NCBI RefSeq assembly: GCF_015529805.1
Contig: NZ_CP064654.1
Coordinates: 2,294,001 to 2,358,000 of the forward strand
Source of the DNA: Qipengyuania soli
Lineage (GTDB): Bacteria > Pseudomonadota > Alphaproteobacteria > Sphingomonadales > Sphingomonadaceae
Direction of reading: 5' to 3'
DNA: 64,000 nt
Below, one piece after another: positions 17,241 to 26,772 of this stretch. Within the stretch, counting starts at the first letter, position 1. Each line of letters opens with the position of its first letter. A program made the translations under genes and the position numbers. The notes under the pieces were generated by a model. The model was given only the letters and a program-made list of their open reading frames with translations. It made no database searches and was not told where the DNA came from.

Positions 17241-17380
17241 CAGGGTGACGTTGTCGACATCGATGGTCAGCGTGGTGGTCGACAGGTCGCCGTCACCATC
17301 CTCACCGTCTCCGTCGTCAGCGACGGGTTCGAGCCGAACGACAGTGCCGCCTCGTCCACCACCTGCGTGTCGTTGTCGGC
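17161..17380. repeat. Out-of-frame tandem repeat junction in the adhesin gene
   Basis: A 77-bp block at 17161-17237 is repeated exactly at 17304-17380, an offset of 143 bp that is not a multiple of three. The bases between them match 16551-16616 exactly (the shared block is at least 16541-16616 with 17228-17303). The junction at 17303/17304 thus joins two different points of one repeat unit. Restoring 16617-17160 (544 bp) at this point would give a 687-bp unit of 229 codons and a continuous frame. Confidence 0.85.
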
Positions 17381-20300
17381 GGTGAGGCCGACGTTCGCCA
17401 CGTTGAAGGTAAGGGTCGTGGTCGAAGTATCACCGTCGGCATCGACGATGGTGTAGACGAAGGTTTCGACTGCGTCCGACGAAATGGCATTCGCCTCGAC
17501 GAGGTAGCTGTAGCTGCCGTCGGCGTTGAGGGTGAGCGTTCCGTAAGTGCCGGCAACCTGGGTGCCGACGCCGCCAGTGGCGGGAGTGCTGGTGTCGCTG
17601 CCTGCAGCAACGCCCACCACCGTCGGGCTGCCGAAACCGTCGGCTCCGCCGACGTCCGCGCCAGCCGCGCCAGAGTCGGTGTCTGAACCGGTGAGGACAT
17701 TGCCGGTCGCCTCGACCCCCTCGGTTGTCGAGTCGGTGTCGGGATTGGCGGTCGGACCGTCGTCGGCGAAGCGGATGTTGCCGCCGAGGTCGAGGTCGAG
17801 CGTTTCGCTCGCTTCGTCGCCATCGGCATCAATGATCGTCGCCGTGCCCTGCAGGGTCAGGATGCCGTCGCCGAGGACCGCAAACTGCGTGTCGTAGGGA
17901 GCAGCGCCGTCGCCTGGGAGAGCGTGGTCGATTTCCTCGTACTGGGTCAGCGTCACGACGCCCGTGTCGGCATTGACCGAAAGGCGGAACACTTCGGTGC
18001 CGCCAGCCGAGCCGACGATGTCCGCGCCGTCGAAGGCCAAGGTGATTTCCACCCCGTTGCTGAACAGGCCCGAGTTCGCATTGTCGATCACGAAGCCGTA
18101 ATTCCAGCCGATGCTGCCAGCGCCGTCTGCGCCATAGCTCGAGCTGTCGATGGTGAAGGAGCCACCGAAATCGGCAGTCGTGGAAGCCGTGTCGAACGCA
18201 GCGCCGATTGTCTCGGCGTCCTGCGTCGTCAGCAGGATTTCGTTTCCGTCGGTGAGCGAGGCATCGATGGTCGGCCCGTCATCACGGAAGCTGATGGCAT
18301 CGCCGATCGAGACGGTTGCGTTGGCGGTGTCGCCGTCACCGTCCGTGACCGTCGCGCTGAGCGTGATGAGGTCACCGCTGGCAAGGCCGGTCGCGTCGTC
18401 GGGTTTGGTATCGTCGGCGTGGACCACAGCGCGCTGCTGGTCGAGGGTCACCGTCCCGGCAGCATCGACGCTGAGGATGAAGACGATATCGCCGCCGGTT
18501 TCGGTGCGGCCCACGACCGCGCCACTTTCCAGCGTGAGCACGACGGCTTCACCCGAAAGCGTGTCCACAAGGCCGGTCGAACCGGCTGCGACGCCGAGCG
18601 TGTAGCCCGAAACGCTGCCGGGACCATCGGCGTTGTAGTCGGGCGTGAACAGGCCCGAGAAATCGGCCGTCGCATTGGTACCGAGCGAGGTTTCGTCGAC
18701 TTCCAGCGAGCCCGCCTCGGGAGCGCTGGTCGAAAGGGTCGGAAGGTCATCGGAAACCGAGAGCGAGACTGCGGCCGAGGCCTGGTCGCCGTCGATGTCG
18801 GTCGCGACAACGAACACCGAGCCGAGCGCGGCGAGGTCGTCGCCAAGGTCGGGGTGGAGCGCGTAATTGTCCGAGAGAGTCAGGGTCACCGTGGCGGTCG
18901 TGCCGCTGACCGAGAGATCGAGCGTGACGATGACGTCGGCGCCGTCGCGGCCAACGATCTGGGTGTCCGAAACGCGCTCCCAGGTGAGGCCGCCGCCAAG
19001 CGAGTCGAGTGCGGTCGCGCTGTCGTCGAAGATGATCGAGGCGATCGCGTCCGAACCGGCGGTGAAGACGATGTCGCCGCTGTCGGTGACGGGCGCCGCC
19101 GGATCCGAGCCGTCGGCCAGGTTCTGGTCGTCGACCTGCAGCGAAACGGGTTCGCCGGCCTGCGGACCTGCACCGTCCGAGATGGTGATCGGCTGCGTCG
19201 CGGTGTCGAAGTCGTCGTCACCGTCCGTCAGCGTATAGGTGAATGACGCGTCCACATCGCCGGCGCTCTGGTCGAGGCCGGTGGCCGGATCGAAAGTCCA
19301 GTTGCCTGCGGCGTCGAAGGTATAGTCGCCGTTCGCGGTGGAGACGCTGGTCGTGCCGGTGGCCGCGATCGCGTGGTCGGTGCCGCCGATGTTGACCGAG
19401 GTTACGGTGGCACCGTCTGCGCCCTGCACGTCATTGCCGAGGACATTGCCCGACAGGGTGCCGGCTGCATCTTCCGCGATGCTCAGCGGGGCTTCGTCGG
19501 CGGCGGTCGGGACATCGTCGATGATGCTGACGCTGATCGTGCCCGAACCGATGAAGTTGCCAAGGCTGTCGTAGACTTCGTAGCCGAAGCCTTCAGCACC
19601 GCTCACCGTGTTGGTGGTGTTCTCTGCCGTGTCGCCGTCGTTGTAGGGCGTATCGAGCGTGTAGGTGTACTCGCCCGTCGCGGAATTCAGCACGAGCGTG
19701 CCATAGGTGCCGTCGGCAGGGCTGGTGAGCACATAGGTCAGCGTGCCGGTTGCGCCGGTCACGGTGATCTGGCCGCTGGCAATCTCGCTGTTGCTGGCAG
19801 CATCGCTGCCCGCAGGAAGGCCGGCTTCGTTAACCAGCGCGTCGCTGTCGGTCACGACGCCGGCAACATTGCCGATGTTGATCGTCAGCGTAGCAGTGGC
19901 AGTGTCGCCGTCACCATCGACGATGGTGTAGGTGAAGCTGTCGACTGCGTCAGCATTGGTCGAGTTGGCATTGGAAACGTAGGTGTAGGCACCGGTGGCG
20001 GCATCGACCGTCAGCGTACCGTACTGGCCTTGGATGACCAGGCTGCCTTCGACCACGGAGGTGGTCTCACTCTCGGTGTTCGAGCTGGTGATGGCGACAA
20101 CACCGCCGAAACCGTCAGCGCCGGCGATGTCGGCGGTCCCGTCGGTCAGGACATTGCCCGAAACGCTGTCACCCTCTGTAACGCTGTTGCTGTTGGCAAA
20201 TGCAGTCGGAGCGTCGTCGTCGAAGACGATCGAAAGCGTGGTTGCGACCGGATCGCCGTCACTGTCGGTGACGACGAAGCCCACCGAAACCGTGGCATCG

Positions 20301-21868
20301 GTTGCCTCGTCGTTCGGTCCGCCAGCATGGAGGACGTTGTCGACCAAGGTGACGCGATAGGCACCGGTGGCGGGATCGGTCAGTTCGACGGTAAAGAGCA
20401 CGCCGCGCGGACCGGTTGCGGTCAGCACGTTGCCCGCGAGCGAATAGGTGACCTGCTCGGTGCCGACCGTGGCGGTGGCGCCGTTGAGCGCGGGGTCGAA
20501 GGTGATGGTTGCAGGGGCGTCGTTGCCCGCGCTGAAGGCCAGAGTGCCGGTGAAGGTGGCCTCGCTGGTGTCGGCCGGATTGTCGCCGGCATTGGCATCG
20601 AGATCACCGGTCGTGGAATTGGGGTTGCCACCCGCGAGTGCATCATCGTCGACGGTCGCGGTGACGGTGCCACCGGTCGGGATCGAGTCGGGCAGCAGGG
20701 TGATGGTGACGGTCGCGGTGTCGCTGTCGTTGTCGCCATCGGTGATGCTGTACTGGAAGGTCACCGTTCCCTGCTCGCCCGGACCGGGCGTGTAGGTGAA
20801 GGTGCCATCGCCATTGTTGACGAGCGTGCCGGTGCCGCTGAGCGAGCCCTGCACGTACTGGACAGTTCCGATCGCGACGCTGTCGGCGCCGGGCACGTCG
20901 TTGTCGAAGACGTCGACGGTGACGGCCGCGCCTTCTTCGGTCTGGCTGGCGCTGTCGTTGTTGGCGATCGGCGCGTCGTCGATGACGCGGATGTCGAGCG
21001 TGGCAGTGGCCATGTCGCCATCGGCGTCGGTCACTGTGATTGCGAAGCTGTCCACTTCGACGTCGAGGAGGTTGTCGGTCAGCGTGTAGGTGTAGCCGAC
21101 CTGGCCACCGCCGATGCTGGTGATCAGAAGCGTGCCGTATTCACCCTGGATGACCTGGCCGACAGCGGTGATCGCGACGCCGTTGATGCTCAGCGAAGCG
21201 AAGCCGTCGGGCGTGGTGTAGACGATCGTGCCATTGGTGATTTCGGAGTTGCTGGACGAGTTGGTCCCTGCCGATTCACCCTCACGCGCAGGCAGGCCTG
21301 CTTCGTTGACTTCGTCCGAAGCATTCACGGCGCCTGCCGGATTGTCCGGAGTGATGACGATGATTTCGGGCGGATCGTTCGGAGCGAACGGAATGATTTC
21401 CTTTTCGGGATACTGCGGACGGAACAGCTCCGTGTAGGGAAGCAGGTCGCCGATCGCATAGGCCGCCTGGATGTCGCCCACGTCGCCGGCAAAATTGCCG
21501 CCCGAGCTCTGCGGGTTTCCGGCTTCCGGCTCGGGTTCGTTGCCGGTGAGGAGCGCGGCTACGGTCTGCGGAGCGATGGAAACGCCATCGATGACGAACT
21601 GGGGAACGACAATCGCGCCATCCGGGATGCGGATGACGGAGCCGTCTTCGAGCGTGATGATGAGATCGCGTCCATCGACGGCAAAGCCTTCGAGGTCGGC
21701 ACCGGCAGGAAGGACGATGACATTGTCCGGACCCGCCTGCACGATCCGCTCCCGGCCAAGGCCGGCGAGCGGCGCTGCGGCACTCTGGCCCTGCATCAGC
21801 TCGTTCGAGAGCTCGTCCTGGTTCTCGGGCACGAAACCGCCCTCAGAACGACCGTCAAAATCCATCAT
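17267..21868 (-). CDS. Giant T1SS adhesin (VCBS/T1SS-143 repeats), N-terminal part
   Basis: This 1533-residue product has no Sec signal. The N-terminal module (about residues 40-110) contains DNVIVLPAGADLEGFAVDGRD and ends with a di-alanine at 104-105 (TVAALLTG), a position comparable with LapG sites of LapA-type adhesins. The remainder is a chain of VCBS/Ig-like and T1SS-143 repeats (DGDGDTATATL, SVTEGDSVSGNVLT), rich in Asp, Gly, Thr and Ala. GGAGGA precedes the first of two adjacent ATGs. The last 11 residues (RMVTATCRPPR) read out of frame from a repeat, so the stop results from a frame break at about 17303. The product would be a surface adhesin exported by the neighbouring T1SS. Confidence 0.85.
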   Translation of the reverse strand: MMDFDGRSEGGFVPENQDELSNELMQGQSAAAPLAGLGRERIVQAGPDNVIVLPAGADLEGFAVDGRDLIITLEDGSVIRIPDGAIVVPQFVIDGVSIAPQTVAALLTGNEPEPEAGNPQSSGGNFAGDVGDIQAAYAIGDLLPYTELFRPQYPEKEIIPFAPNDPPEIIVITPDNPAGAVNASDEVNEAGLPAREGESAGTNSSSNSEITNGTIVYTTPDGFASLSINGVAITAVGQVIQGEYGTLLITSIGGGQVGYTYTLTDNLLDVEVDSFAITVTDADGDMATATLDIRVIDDAPIANNDSASQTEEGAAVTVDVFDNDVPGADSVAIGTVQYVQGSLSGTGTLVNNGDGTFTYTPGPGEQGTVTFQYSITDGDNDSDTATVTITLLPDSIPTGGTVTATVDDDALAGGNPNSTTGDLDANAGDNPADTSEATFTGTLAFSAGNDAPATITFDPALNGATATVGTEQVTYSLAGNVLTATGPRGVLFTVELTDPATGAYRVTLVDNVLHAGGPNDEATDATVSVGFVVTDSDGDPVATTLSIVFDDDAPTAFANSNSVTEGDSVSGNVLTDGTADIAGADGFGGVVAITSSNTESETTSVVEGSLVIQGQYGTLTVDAATGAYTYVSNANSTNADAVDSFTYTIVDGDGDTATATLTINIGNVAGVVTDSDALVNEAGLPAGSDAASNSEIASGQITVTGATGTLTYVLTSPADGTYGTLVLNSATGEYTYTLDTPYNDGDTAENTTNTVSGAEGFGYEVYDSLGNFIGSGTISVSIIDDVPTAADEAPLSIAEDAAGTLSGNVLGNDVQGADGATVTSVNIGGTDHAIAATGTTSVSTANGDYTFDAAGNWTFDPATGLDQSAGDVDASFTYTLTDGDDDFDTATQPITISDGAGPQAGEPVSLQVDDQNLADGSDPAAPVTDSGDIVFTAGSDAIASIIFDDSATALDSLGGGLTWERVSDTQIVGRDGADVIVTLDLSVSGTTATVTLTLSDNYALHPDLGDDLAALGSVFVVATDIDGDQASAAVSLSVSDDLPTLSTSAPEAGSLEVDETSLGTNATADFSGLFTPDYNADGPGSVSGYTLGVAAGSTGLVDTLSGEAVVLTLESGAVVGRTETGGDIVFILSVDAAGTVTLDQQRAVVHADDTKPDDATGLASGDLITLSATVTDGDGDTANATVSIGDAISFRDDGPTIDASLTDGNEILLTTQDAETIGAAFDTASTTADFGGSFTIDSSSYGADGAGSIGWNYGFVIDNANSGLFSNGVEITLAFDGADIVGSAGGTEVFRLSVNADTGVVTLTQYEEIDHALPGDGAAPYDTQFAVLGDGILTLQGTATIIDADGDEASETLDLDLGGNIRFADDGPTANPDTDSTTEGVEATGNVLTGSDTDSGAAGADVGGADGFGSPTVVGVAAGSDTSTPATGGVGTQVAGTYGTLTLNADGSYSYLVEANAISSDAVETFVYTIVDADGDTSTTTLTFNVANVGLTADNDTQVVDEAALSFGSNPSLTTETVRMVTATCRPPR

Positions 21869-22219
21869 CGGATGCTCCTCCGCATTCGACGGACGGCACC
21901 GGGGTCACCGATGCGCACGCGAAACAGCGCGGGGAAGGAGCCAAAATCGGCTGCCCGAAACCCGACAAGATGCGACCGCAGTCGTAACTTGCTGCTTCGC
22001 GGCCCGTTTGTCTGTTTTCCGCCACTCGGCAGGCTGTGCCTTGAGAGCGACGATTCGTTGGCTCGATATGACACCCGGGCCGAAATAGTTGCAAGGATAT
22101 TAACTACTTCGCTTAACCACGACGCCAAGCGCCCCTATCCGAAAGCGGTGATGCATGCCGTTGTTTTCATGAGATAGTTTGGTTTGAAACCGTTTCTACG
22201 GATCGCCCCAAAACGGAAC
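21869..22219. other. Gene-free stretch upstream of the adhesin operon
   Basis: This 350-bp stretch should hold the promoter of the minus-strand adhesin operon and the 5' leader. It is lower in GC near 22080-22200, with short A/T runs. I see no convincing coding frame and no confident promoter match. Confidence 0.4.
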
Positions 22220-22250
22220 GGCCCCCGAATGCGGTAACCATTCGGGGGCC
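22220..22250 (-). terminator. Terminator of the tad/cpa locus
   Basis: A 12-bp perfect stem (GGCCCCCGAATG with CATTCGGGGGCC) has a 7-base loop and is followed on the minus strand by GTTCCGTTTT. It lies 24 bp past the prepilin peptidase stop. Confidence 0.8.
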
Positions 22251-22274
22251 CTAGAAGGAATTCCGTCGGGAGAA

Positions 22275-22745
22275 TCAGAATATAAGGCTGTTAGAATCCG
22301 ACAGGAAGGCGGCGATGAAGCCGCAACAAATCGGGAGGCCGTAGGGCAGCGTCCAGCTGCGCTTCTTACCGTCCGTCATGATCTTGAGACCGCGATAGTA
22401 GATCATCAGGACAATCATGAGGAGGAAACCCGCCAGTACCACCCAGCCGAACATGAACCAGGCGCGGTCCAGAGGCACAGCGAGTGCCGCGGCGGTATAG
22501 AACTTCGCATCGCCTGCCCCGATCGCCTTCAGGGCGAACAAACCTACTCCGATCGCCAGAGCGATTCCGGCATGGATAGCGGCAGATCCAAGCAGTTCGA
22601 GGCCCCCTGACGCTACCGTCGTGGTGATGGCGCATACCGCAAGAATTCCGACCAGCCAGTTAGGAATGCGACGCGTTCGGACATCCCAGACCGCCCCGAC
22701 CACTGCCGTGGCCAAGGCCGCCCAGAGCGCTATTTCTGCAACCAT
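22275..22745 (-). CDS. cpaA: Prepilin peptidase CpaA/TadV
   Basis: The 156-residue polytopic protein has the two Asp motifs of A24 aspartic prepilin peptidases: WDVRTRRIPN (Asp near residue 21) and the GAGDAKF motif (Asp near residue 79). It lacks the methylase domain, as usual for TadV-type enzymes. It cleaves the leader of Flp pilins and TadE/F pseudopilins at the inner membrane. The start overlaps the TPR gene end by 16 bp. It is the last gene of the locus. Confidence 0.92.
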   Translation of the reverse strand: MVAEIALWAALATAVVGAVWDVRTRRIPNWLVGILAVCAITTTVASGGLELLGSAAIHAGIALAIGVGLFALKAIGAGDAKFYTAAALAVPLDRAWFMFGWVVLAGFLLMIVLMIYYRGLKIMTDGKKRSWTLPYGLPICCGFIAAFLSDSNSLIF

Positions 22746-23419
22746 TTGCCGAACACGACCTCGAATTGTTTGGAGACTTTTTGCGTATCGACCGCGGCCA
22801 CTTCGGTAACCTTGGGCTCGACCTTCTCGACGACCGGCGAAGCAGCTGCCTGTCGCGAGCTTACCTGCATGGTCGGGGCAGCCGCGGGCTCGGTTGTCGT
22901 GATGCGAAACTCGCCGTGGGAAACTCGGTGAACTTCGGAAGTGCGATCTTCACGAGCGGCAAGTTCGCTACTGGGCACGGATTCGGTCGATGCAAGCTGC
23001 TCTGTTACTCGAGCCTGCTTGGCGAGCATCATATTCCCCTGCAGCCGCAGTAGGTTCGCTACATATTTTGGCTCATTCGGATCGAGAGAGGCCGCCGTAC
23101 GAAAATAACGCTCGGCAAGATCTGCGCGACCGAGACGAGCATACGAAACCGCCAGTCCATTGTTGGCGGCGGCAGCACTCGCCTTGTCGAGACGGGCGAG
23201 CTGGAACGAGGCGACTGCCTTTGAGATGTTCCCATCTCTCAGGTAGCGGCGACCTTCTTCCAGCACGACCGGACCATCAAGTTCAGGATTAGCGGCCAGG
23301 CGCTTGTCTCCGTCTCGGTTGAACGACCATCCGGCGAGTGGCGAGGATTGGCAACCTGACACCGTGACGGCGGCAAGAACCACCATTCCCGTCGCAAATA
23401 TGGATTTCGACATCTTCAA
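22730..23419 (-). CDS. tadD: TPR lipoprotein (TadD-like)
   Basis: This 229-residue protein has a lipoprotein signal (VTVSGC, Cys23) and tetratricopeptide-like repeats at about 50-125 (NISKAVASFQLARLDKASAAAANNGLAVSYARLGRADLAERYF). The C-terminal 90 residues are low in complexity. TadD-like TPR lipoproteins help to assemble the secretin or pilus at the outer membrane. It overlaps the TadC gene by four bases. Assignment as TadD rests on fold and position. Confidence 0.8.
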   Translation of the reverse strand: MKMSKSIFATGMVVLAAVTVSGCQSSPLAGWSFNRDGDKRLAANPELDGPVVLEEGRRYLRDGNISKAVASFQLARLDKASAAAANNGLAVSYARLGRADLAERYFRTAASLDPNEPKYVANLLRLQGNMMLAKQARVTEQLASTESVPSSELAAREDRTSEVHRVSHGEFRITTTEPAAAPTMQVSSRQAAASPVVEKVEPKVTEVAAVDTQKVSKQFEVVFGKWLQK

Positions 23420-24381
23420 CCTCCCAAGGCAGGCACAATAACACGGACGATCTGGACGACACCCGGCAGCATCAGCACGCCGATCATCGTCGGAAGCATG
23501 CAGAACACAAGCGGGATCGAGATGAGCACCGGCAAGCGGTGAGCCTTCTCTTCTGCACGCAAGCGACGCTTCTCGCGCATCTCCGTCGAGTAGACGCGCA
23601 AAGTGTCGGCAACGCTCGTACCCAGCTTGTCCGATTGGATAAGCAGTGTCGCAAAGCTCTTGATTTCGGTGACGCCGCTTTTTTCGCCCATCCGGCGCAG
23701 CGCCTCTTCACGGCGGGCACCGGCGCGTAGCTGCAAGGTTACTTCAAGAAGCATGTTGGCGACCAAGGGATGCGAGTGCACCATTTCGCGCCCTACGCGG
23801 TCCATCGCCGCTTCTAGACCGAGGCCTGCTTCCACGCAAACTAGCATAAGGTCGAGGCAATCCGGGAACCCGTTGGTGATTTCTTCCCGTCTGCGGTCCG
23901 CCTTAGCCGTAACCAGCAAGTTGGGTACGTAGAGGCCGGCGACTGCCAGACCCATACCGTAGAGATATGATTTGACCGCAGATATTTCGCCACCGCCGCC
24001 AAATCGTTGCGCGACAAAGAACAGCAGGGGCAACAGGATAACCAATGCGAACCGCGTCAGGGTGAAGACCTTCGGCGCAGACGGCGAAGTATAACCGGCG
24101 GCAGTGAGCTTGTCGCGCAGGACGTCGCCCTTGGTATCGGCCAAGCTGAGCCCTGCCCGTTCAACACGATCGGCGAGATCAGACCATGCGCTGGTACGGC
24201 GATCCTGGAGTGACTCCCTCTTGACCGCCCCGCCACCCGCGATCTGCTGGATATTGTGACGCGCCTGGATCCGCCGCGATGACAACCTGCCGAAAGTCAC
24301 AACAGCGAAAATGACCAACGCGAAGATCAGCGCCAGAAGCGATATACGGGCAATCGGATTGGTGATCAGGAAATTGATCAT
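23416..24381 (-). CDS. tadC: Tad pilus platform protein TadC
   Basis: The 321-residue membrane protein contains a GspF-type domain with the conserved DCLDLMLVCVEAGLGLEAAM segment and AGARREEALRRMGEKSGV. Hydrophobic spans occur at the N-terminus, near 95-150, and at the C-terminus. With TadB it forms the inner-membrane platform that couples the ATPase to pilin extraction. It lies one base after the TadB stop. Confidence 0.93.
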   Translation of the reverse strand: MINFLITNPIARISLLALIFALVIFAVVTFGRLSSRRIQARHNIQQIAGGGAVKRESLQDRRTSAWSDLADRVERAGLSLADTKGDVLRDKLTAAGYTSPSAPKVFTLTRFALVILLPLLFFVAQRFGGGGEISAVKSYLYGMGLAVAGLYVPNLLVTAKADRRREEITNGFPDCLDLMLVCVEAGLGLEAAMDRVGREMVHSHPLVANMLLEVTLQLRAGARREEALRRMGEKSGVTEIKSFATLLIQSDKLGTSVADTLRVYSTEMREKRRLRAEEKAHRLPVLISIPLVFCMLPTMIGVLMLPGVVQIVRVIVPALGG

Positions 24382-24382
24382 G

Positions 24383-25387
24383 CTAGACCTTCAAATTGAC
24401 CATGTTCTTGATCCAGAAAACGCCGACGAAGAACCAGGCGACCATCAACGGGAAGCCAATGTAGAAAATCGGATCGGTCGAGACGTCGAGATAGAACTTC
24501 GGGTTCGACGTGAAGAGGATCAGGAAAGCGATCACCGGGAGCGCTGTGAGCAGCCATCCCGTCATGCGCCCTTCGGAACTCAGTGCGCGTACCTTCAGGT
24601 ACAAGGTAGCGCGCTCGCGGATGACCTTGGAAAGCGCTTCAAGAATCTCGGCGAGATTACCGCCCGTTTCATTTTGTACCGAAAGCGAGACAACGAACAT
24701 GCGGATGTCGTCAAGGTCCCAGCGCTCGGCCATATCCTCGAGCGCTTCATGCAAGTCTGCACCATAGGAAATCTCGTCCGAGATCAGGCCGAATTCGGTG
24801 CCGATCGGATCGTTCATCTCTTGGGTCAGCAGGTCGATCGCCGACGAGACCGGGTGTCCAGAACGGAGCGCACGGACGAAAATGTCGAGAGCAACGGGGA
24901 ACTGTTCCTGCATCACCTTGCGGCGGCGCTGGGCGAGGAAGCTGACCACGAGCATCGGCAGCCCGATTGCGCCCGCCGCAGCGAAGGCGAGGATGATCTG
25001 GATGACGCCGAGTGTCAGGGAATAGCCGTAGGACACTGCCATGGTGGTCACGACAAGCATGAGTGCGGCGAACAGCACCACCATCCCAAGTGATATCTGG
25101 GCAAAGCCGAATGGCACTGCAGCCATCATGAGGTCACGGCGGAAATTGTTTATCGGTTTGCTCAGCAAGCCGATGTTGACCGGGTTGCCGATAGGATCAT
25201 GTTTGCGCAGCGCGCCCAGGATTTCTTCGCGTTTCTGACCCTTGGCAATCAGCTTCAGTCGCTTGTTGACCGCGCCGGCGTGGGCACGTCCCGCAAGACC
25301 TATCCGCAAGGCCACCTGAGACATCAGGAAGATGGACGCAAATATGGCGACCAGGATCAGGACACGGGTGGCGTCTCCGGTCAGCAT
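24383..25387 (-). CDS. tadB: Tad pilus platform protein TadB
   Basis: The 334-residue membrane protein has a GspF-type domain (FPVALDIFVRALRSGHPVSSAIDLL..EMNDPIGTEF). Membrane spans lie at about residues 4-24, 95-145 and in the C-terminal 60 residues. It pairs with TadC as the platform of the Flp pilus. The start overlaps the CpaF stop by one base, which indicates coupling. Confidence 0.93.
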   Translation of the reverse strand: MLTGDATRVLILVAIFASIFLMSQVALRIGLAGRAHAGAVNKRLKLIAKGQKREEILGALRKHDPIGNPVNIGLLSKPINNFRRDLMMAAVPFGFAQISLGMVVLFAALMLVVTTMAVSYGYSLTLGVIQIILAFAAAGAIGLPMLVVSFLAQRRRKVMQEQFPVALDIFVRALRSGHPVSSAIDLLTQEMNDPIGTEFGLISDEISYGADLHEALEDMAERWDLDDIRMFVVSLSVQNETGGNLAEILEALSKVIRERATLYLKVRALSSEGRMTGWLLTALPVIAFLILFTSNPKFYLDVSTDPIFYIGFPLMVAWFFVGVFWIKNMVNLKV

Positions 25388-26772
25388 CAGACTTTACCTA
25401 GATCGAGGTTGGGCCGGAATAGATCAGCGGGCAGATCTATGCCGTGCTCGGCGGCCGTTTCCAGGAACTTAGGGCGGATGCCGGTGGCTTCATGCCGACC
25501 GAGGACCTCGCCGTTCTCTCCGCGGCCTTCCATCTTGAAGCGGAAGATTTCCTGCATCGTGATGGTTTGGCCTTCCATGCCCACCAGTTCGGAAACGCTG
25601 AGCAGGCGGCGCCTGCCATCTGCCTGGCGCCCGATCTGGACCACCACATTGATGGCCGATGCGATCTGCGCACGGGCCGCAGTCGGCGAGATGTCGATAC
25701 CGCTCATGCCGACCATCTGCTCGACGCGAGAGAGGGAATCGCGCGCGGTATTGGCGTGGACCGTGGTCATCGAGCCATCGTGGCCGGTGTTCATTGCCTG
25801 CAGCATGTCGAAGGCTTCACCAGCGCGGACTTCGCCCACGATGATTCGGTCTGGGCGCATGCGCAGGGCATTCTTTACGAGATCGCGCTGATTGACTTCG
25901 CCGCGGCCTTCGATGTTGGCCGGGCGCGTTTCGAGACGGGCAACGTGTTCCTGCTGCAACTGGAGTTCTGCCGAGTCCTCGATCGTGACGATGCGCTCAC
26001 GCCCGTCGATGTAGGACGACAGGGCGTTGAGCAGCGTCGTCTTGCCCGAGCCGGTACCGCCGGAAATCAGGACGTTGCGGCGCGACCGCACGATGGCTGC
26101 AAGAACCTCGGCGACGGCGGCCGGGATACTGCCCAGCTCGACCAGCTTTTCCATGCCGATCCGCTTCTTGGCAAACTTACGAATGGAGAGCAGCGAGCCG
26201 TCGATCGCCAGCGGGGCGACGATGGCATTAACGCGACTGCCATCTGCGAGACGTGCATCGACGAATGGCGAGGATTCATCGACGCGGCGACCAACCGCGC
26301 TGACGATTTTCTGGATGATGCGCAGCAAGTGCTTTTCATCCTGGAAGCGGGTCGTGGCGCGTTCGAGCAGGCCGAAGCGTTCGACGAAAACATCACGGTG
26401 CCCGTTGACGAGAATGTCGGTGATGGACTCGTCGGCCAGCAAGGGTTCGAGCGGTCCTAGGCCGAGGAGCTCGTCGAGTACTTCGCCCACGAGGCGCTTG
26501 CGCTCGCTTGCGTTGAGCGCGGCGTCCTCTTCGACAAGGAGGCCCAGGACGATGTCGCCAACTTCCTCTTCGATCTGCTCGCGCGACATGCGGTCGAGCA
26601 GGCTGAGGTTGATGCGATCCAGAAGCTTGCGGTGGATGGAAGTCTTCAGCGCGAGGAGCTTGTCGAGTTCTTCATCGACCTCAAACATCGGCACGGGCTG
26701 AGCGGCATGGGCATCGCTGCCGACAATATCGGCGTTCTCGCTCTTCCCTCCGCCTATGAACTGCCATTTCAT
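25387..26772 (-). CDS. cpaF: Tad pilus ATPase CpaF/TadA
   Basis: The 461-residue protein is a secretion NTPase of the TadA/VirB11 class. It has an N-terminal all-helical domain ([23 protein letters not shown]) and a C-terminal RecA-like domain with Walker [21 protein letters not shown], the Asp box region ([23 protein letters not shown]) and the His box. It powers assembly and, in some species, retraction of Flp pili. It overlaps the CpaE gene by four bases. Confidence 0.96.
   Translation of the reverse strand: MKWQFIGGGKSENADIVGSDAHAAQPVPMFEVDEELDKLLALKTSIHRKLLDRINLSLLDRMSREQIEEEVGDIVLGLLVEEDAALNASERKRLVGEVLDELLGLGPLEPLLADESITDILVNGHRDVFVERFGLLERATTRFQDEKHLLRIIQKIVSAVGRRVDESSPFVDARLADGSRVNAIVAPLAIDGSLLSIRKFAKKRIGMEKLVELGSIPAAVAEVLAAIVRSRRNVLISGGTGSGKTTLLNALSSYIDGRERIVTIEDSAELQLQQEHVARLETRPANIEGRGEVNQRDLVKNALRMRPDRIIVGEVRAGEAFDMLQAMNTGHDGSMTTVHANTARDSLSRVEQMVGMSGIDISPTAARAQIASAINVVVQIGRQADGRRRLLSVSELVGMEGQTITMQEIFRFKMEGRGENGEVLGRHEATGIRPKFLETAAEHGIDLPADLFRPNLDLGKV

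Noticed and set aside
16541..17380. CRISPR array or mobile-element repeats
   Set aside because: Repeats are long, coding, in VCBS units, and lack short uniform spacers or terminal inverted repeats.
14205..21868. RTX calcium-binding nonapeptides in the adhesin
   Set aside because: I searched by eye for GGxGxDxxx repeats and found none in series; DGDGD strings belong to VCBS-type units.
19373..22177. A 934-codon open frame on the plus strand over the adhesin gene
   Set aside because: It is antisense to VCBS repeats, lacks any domain, and arises from high GC and regular codon use of the adhesin. The same holds for 14160-16292 and 17924-19246.
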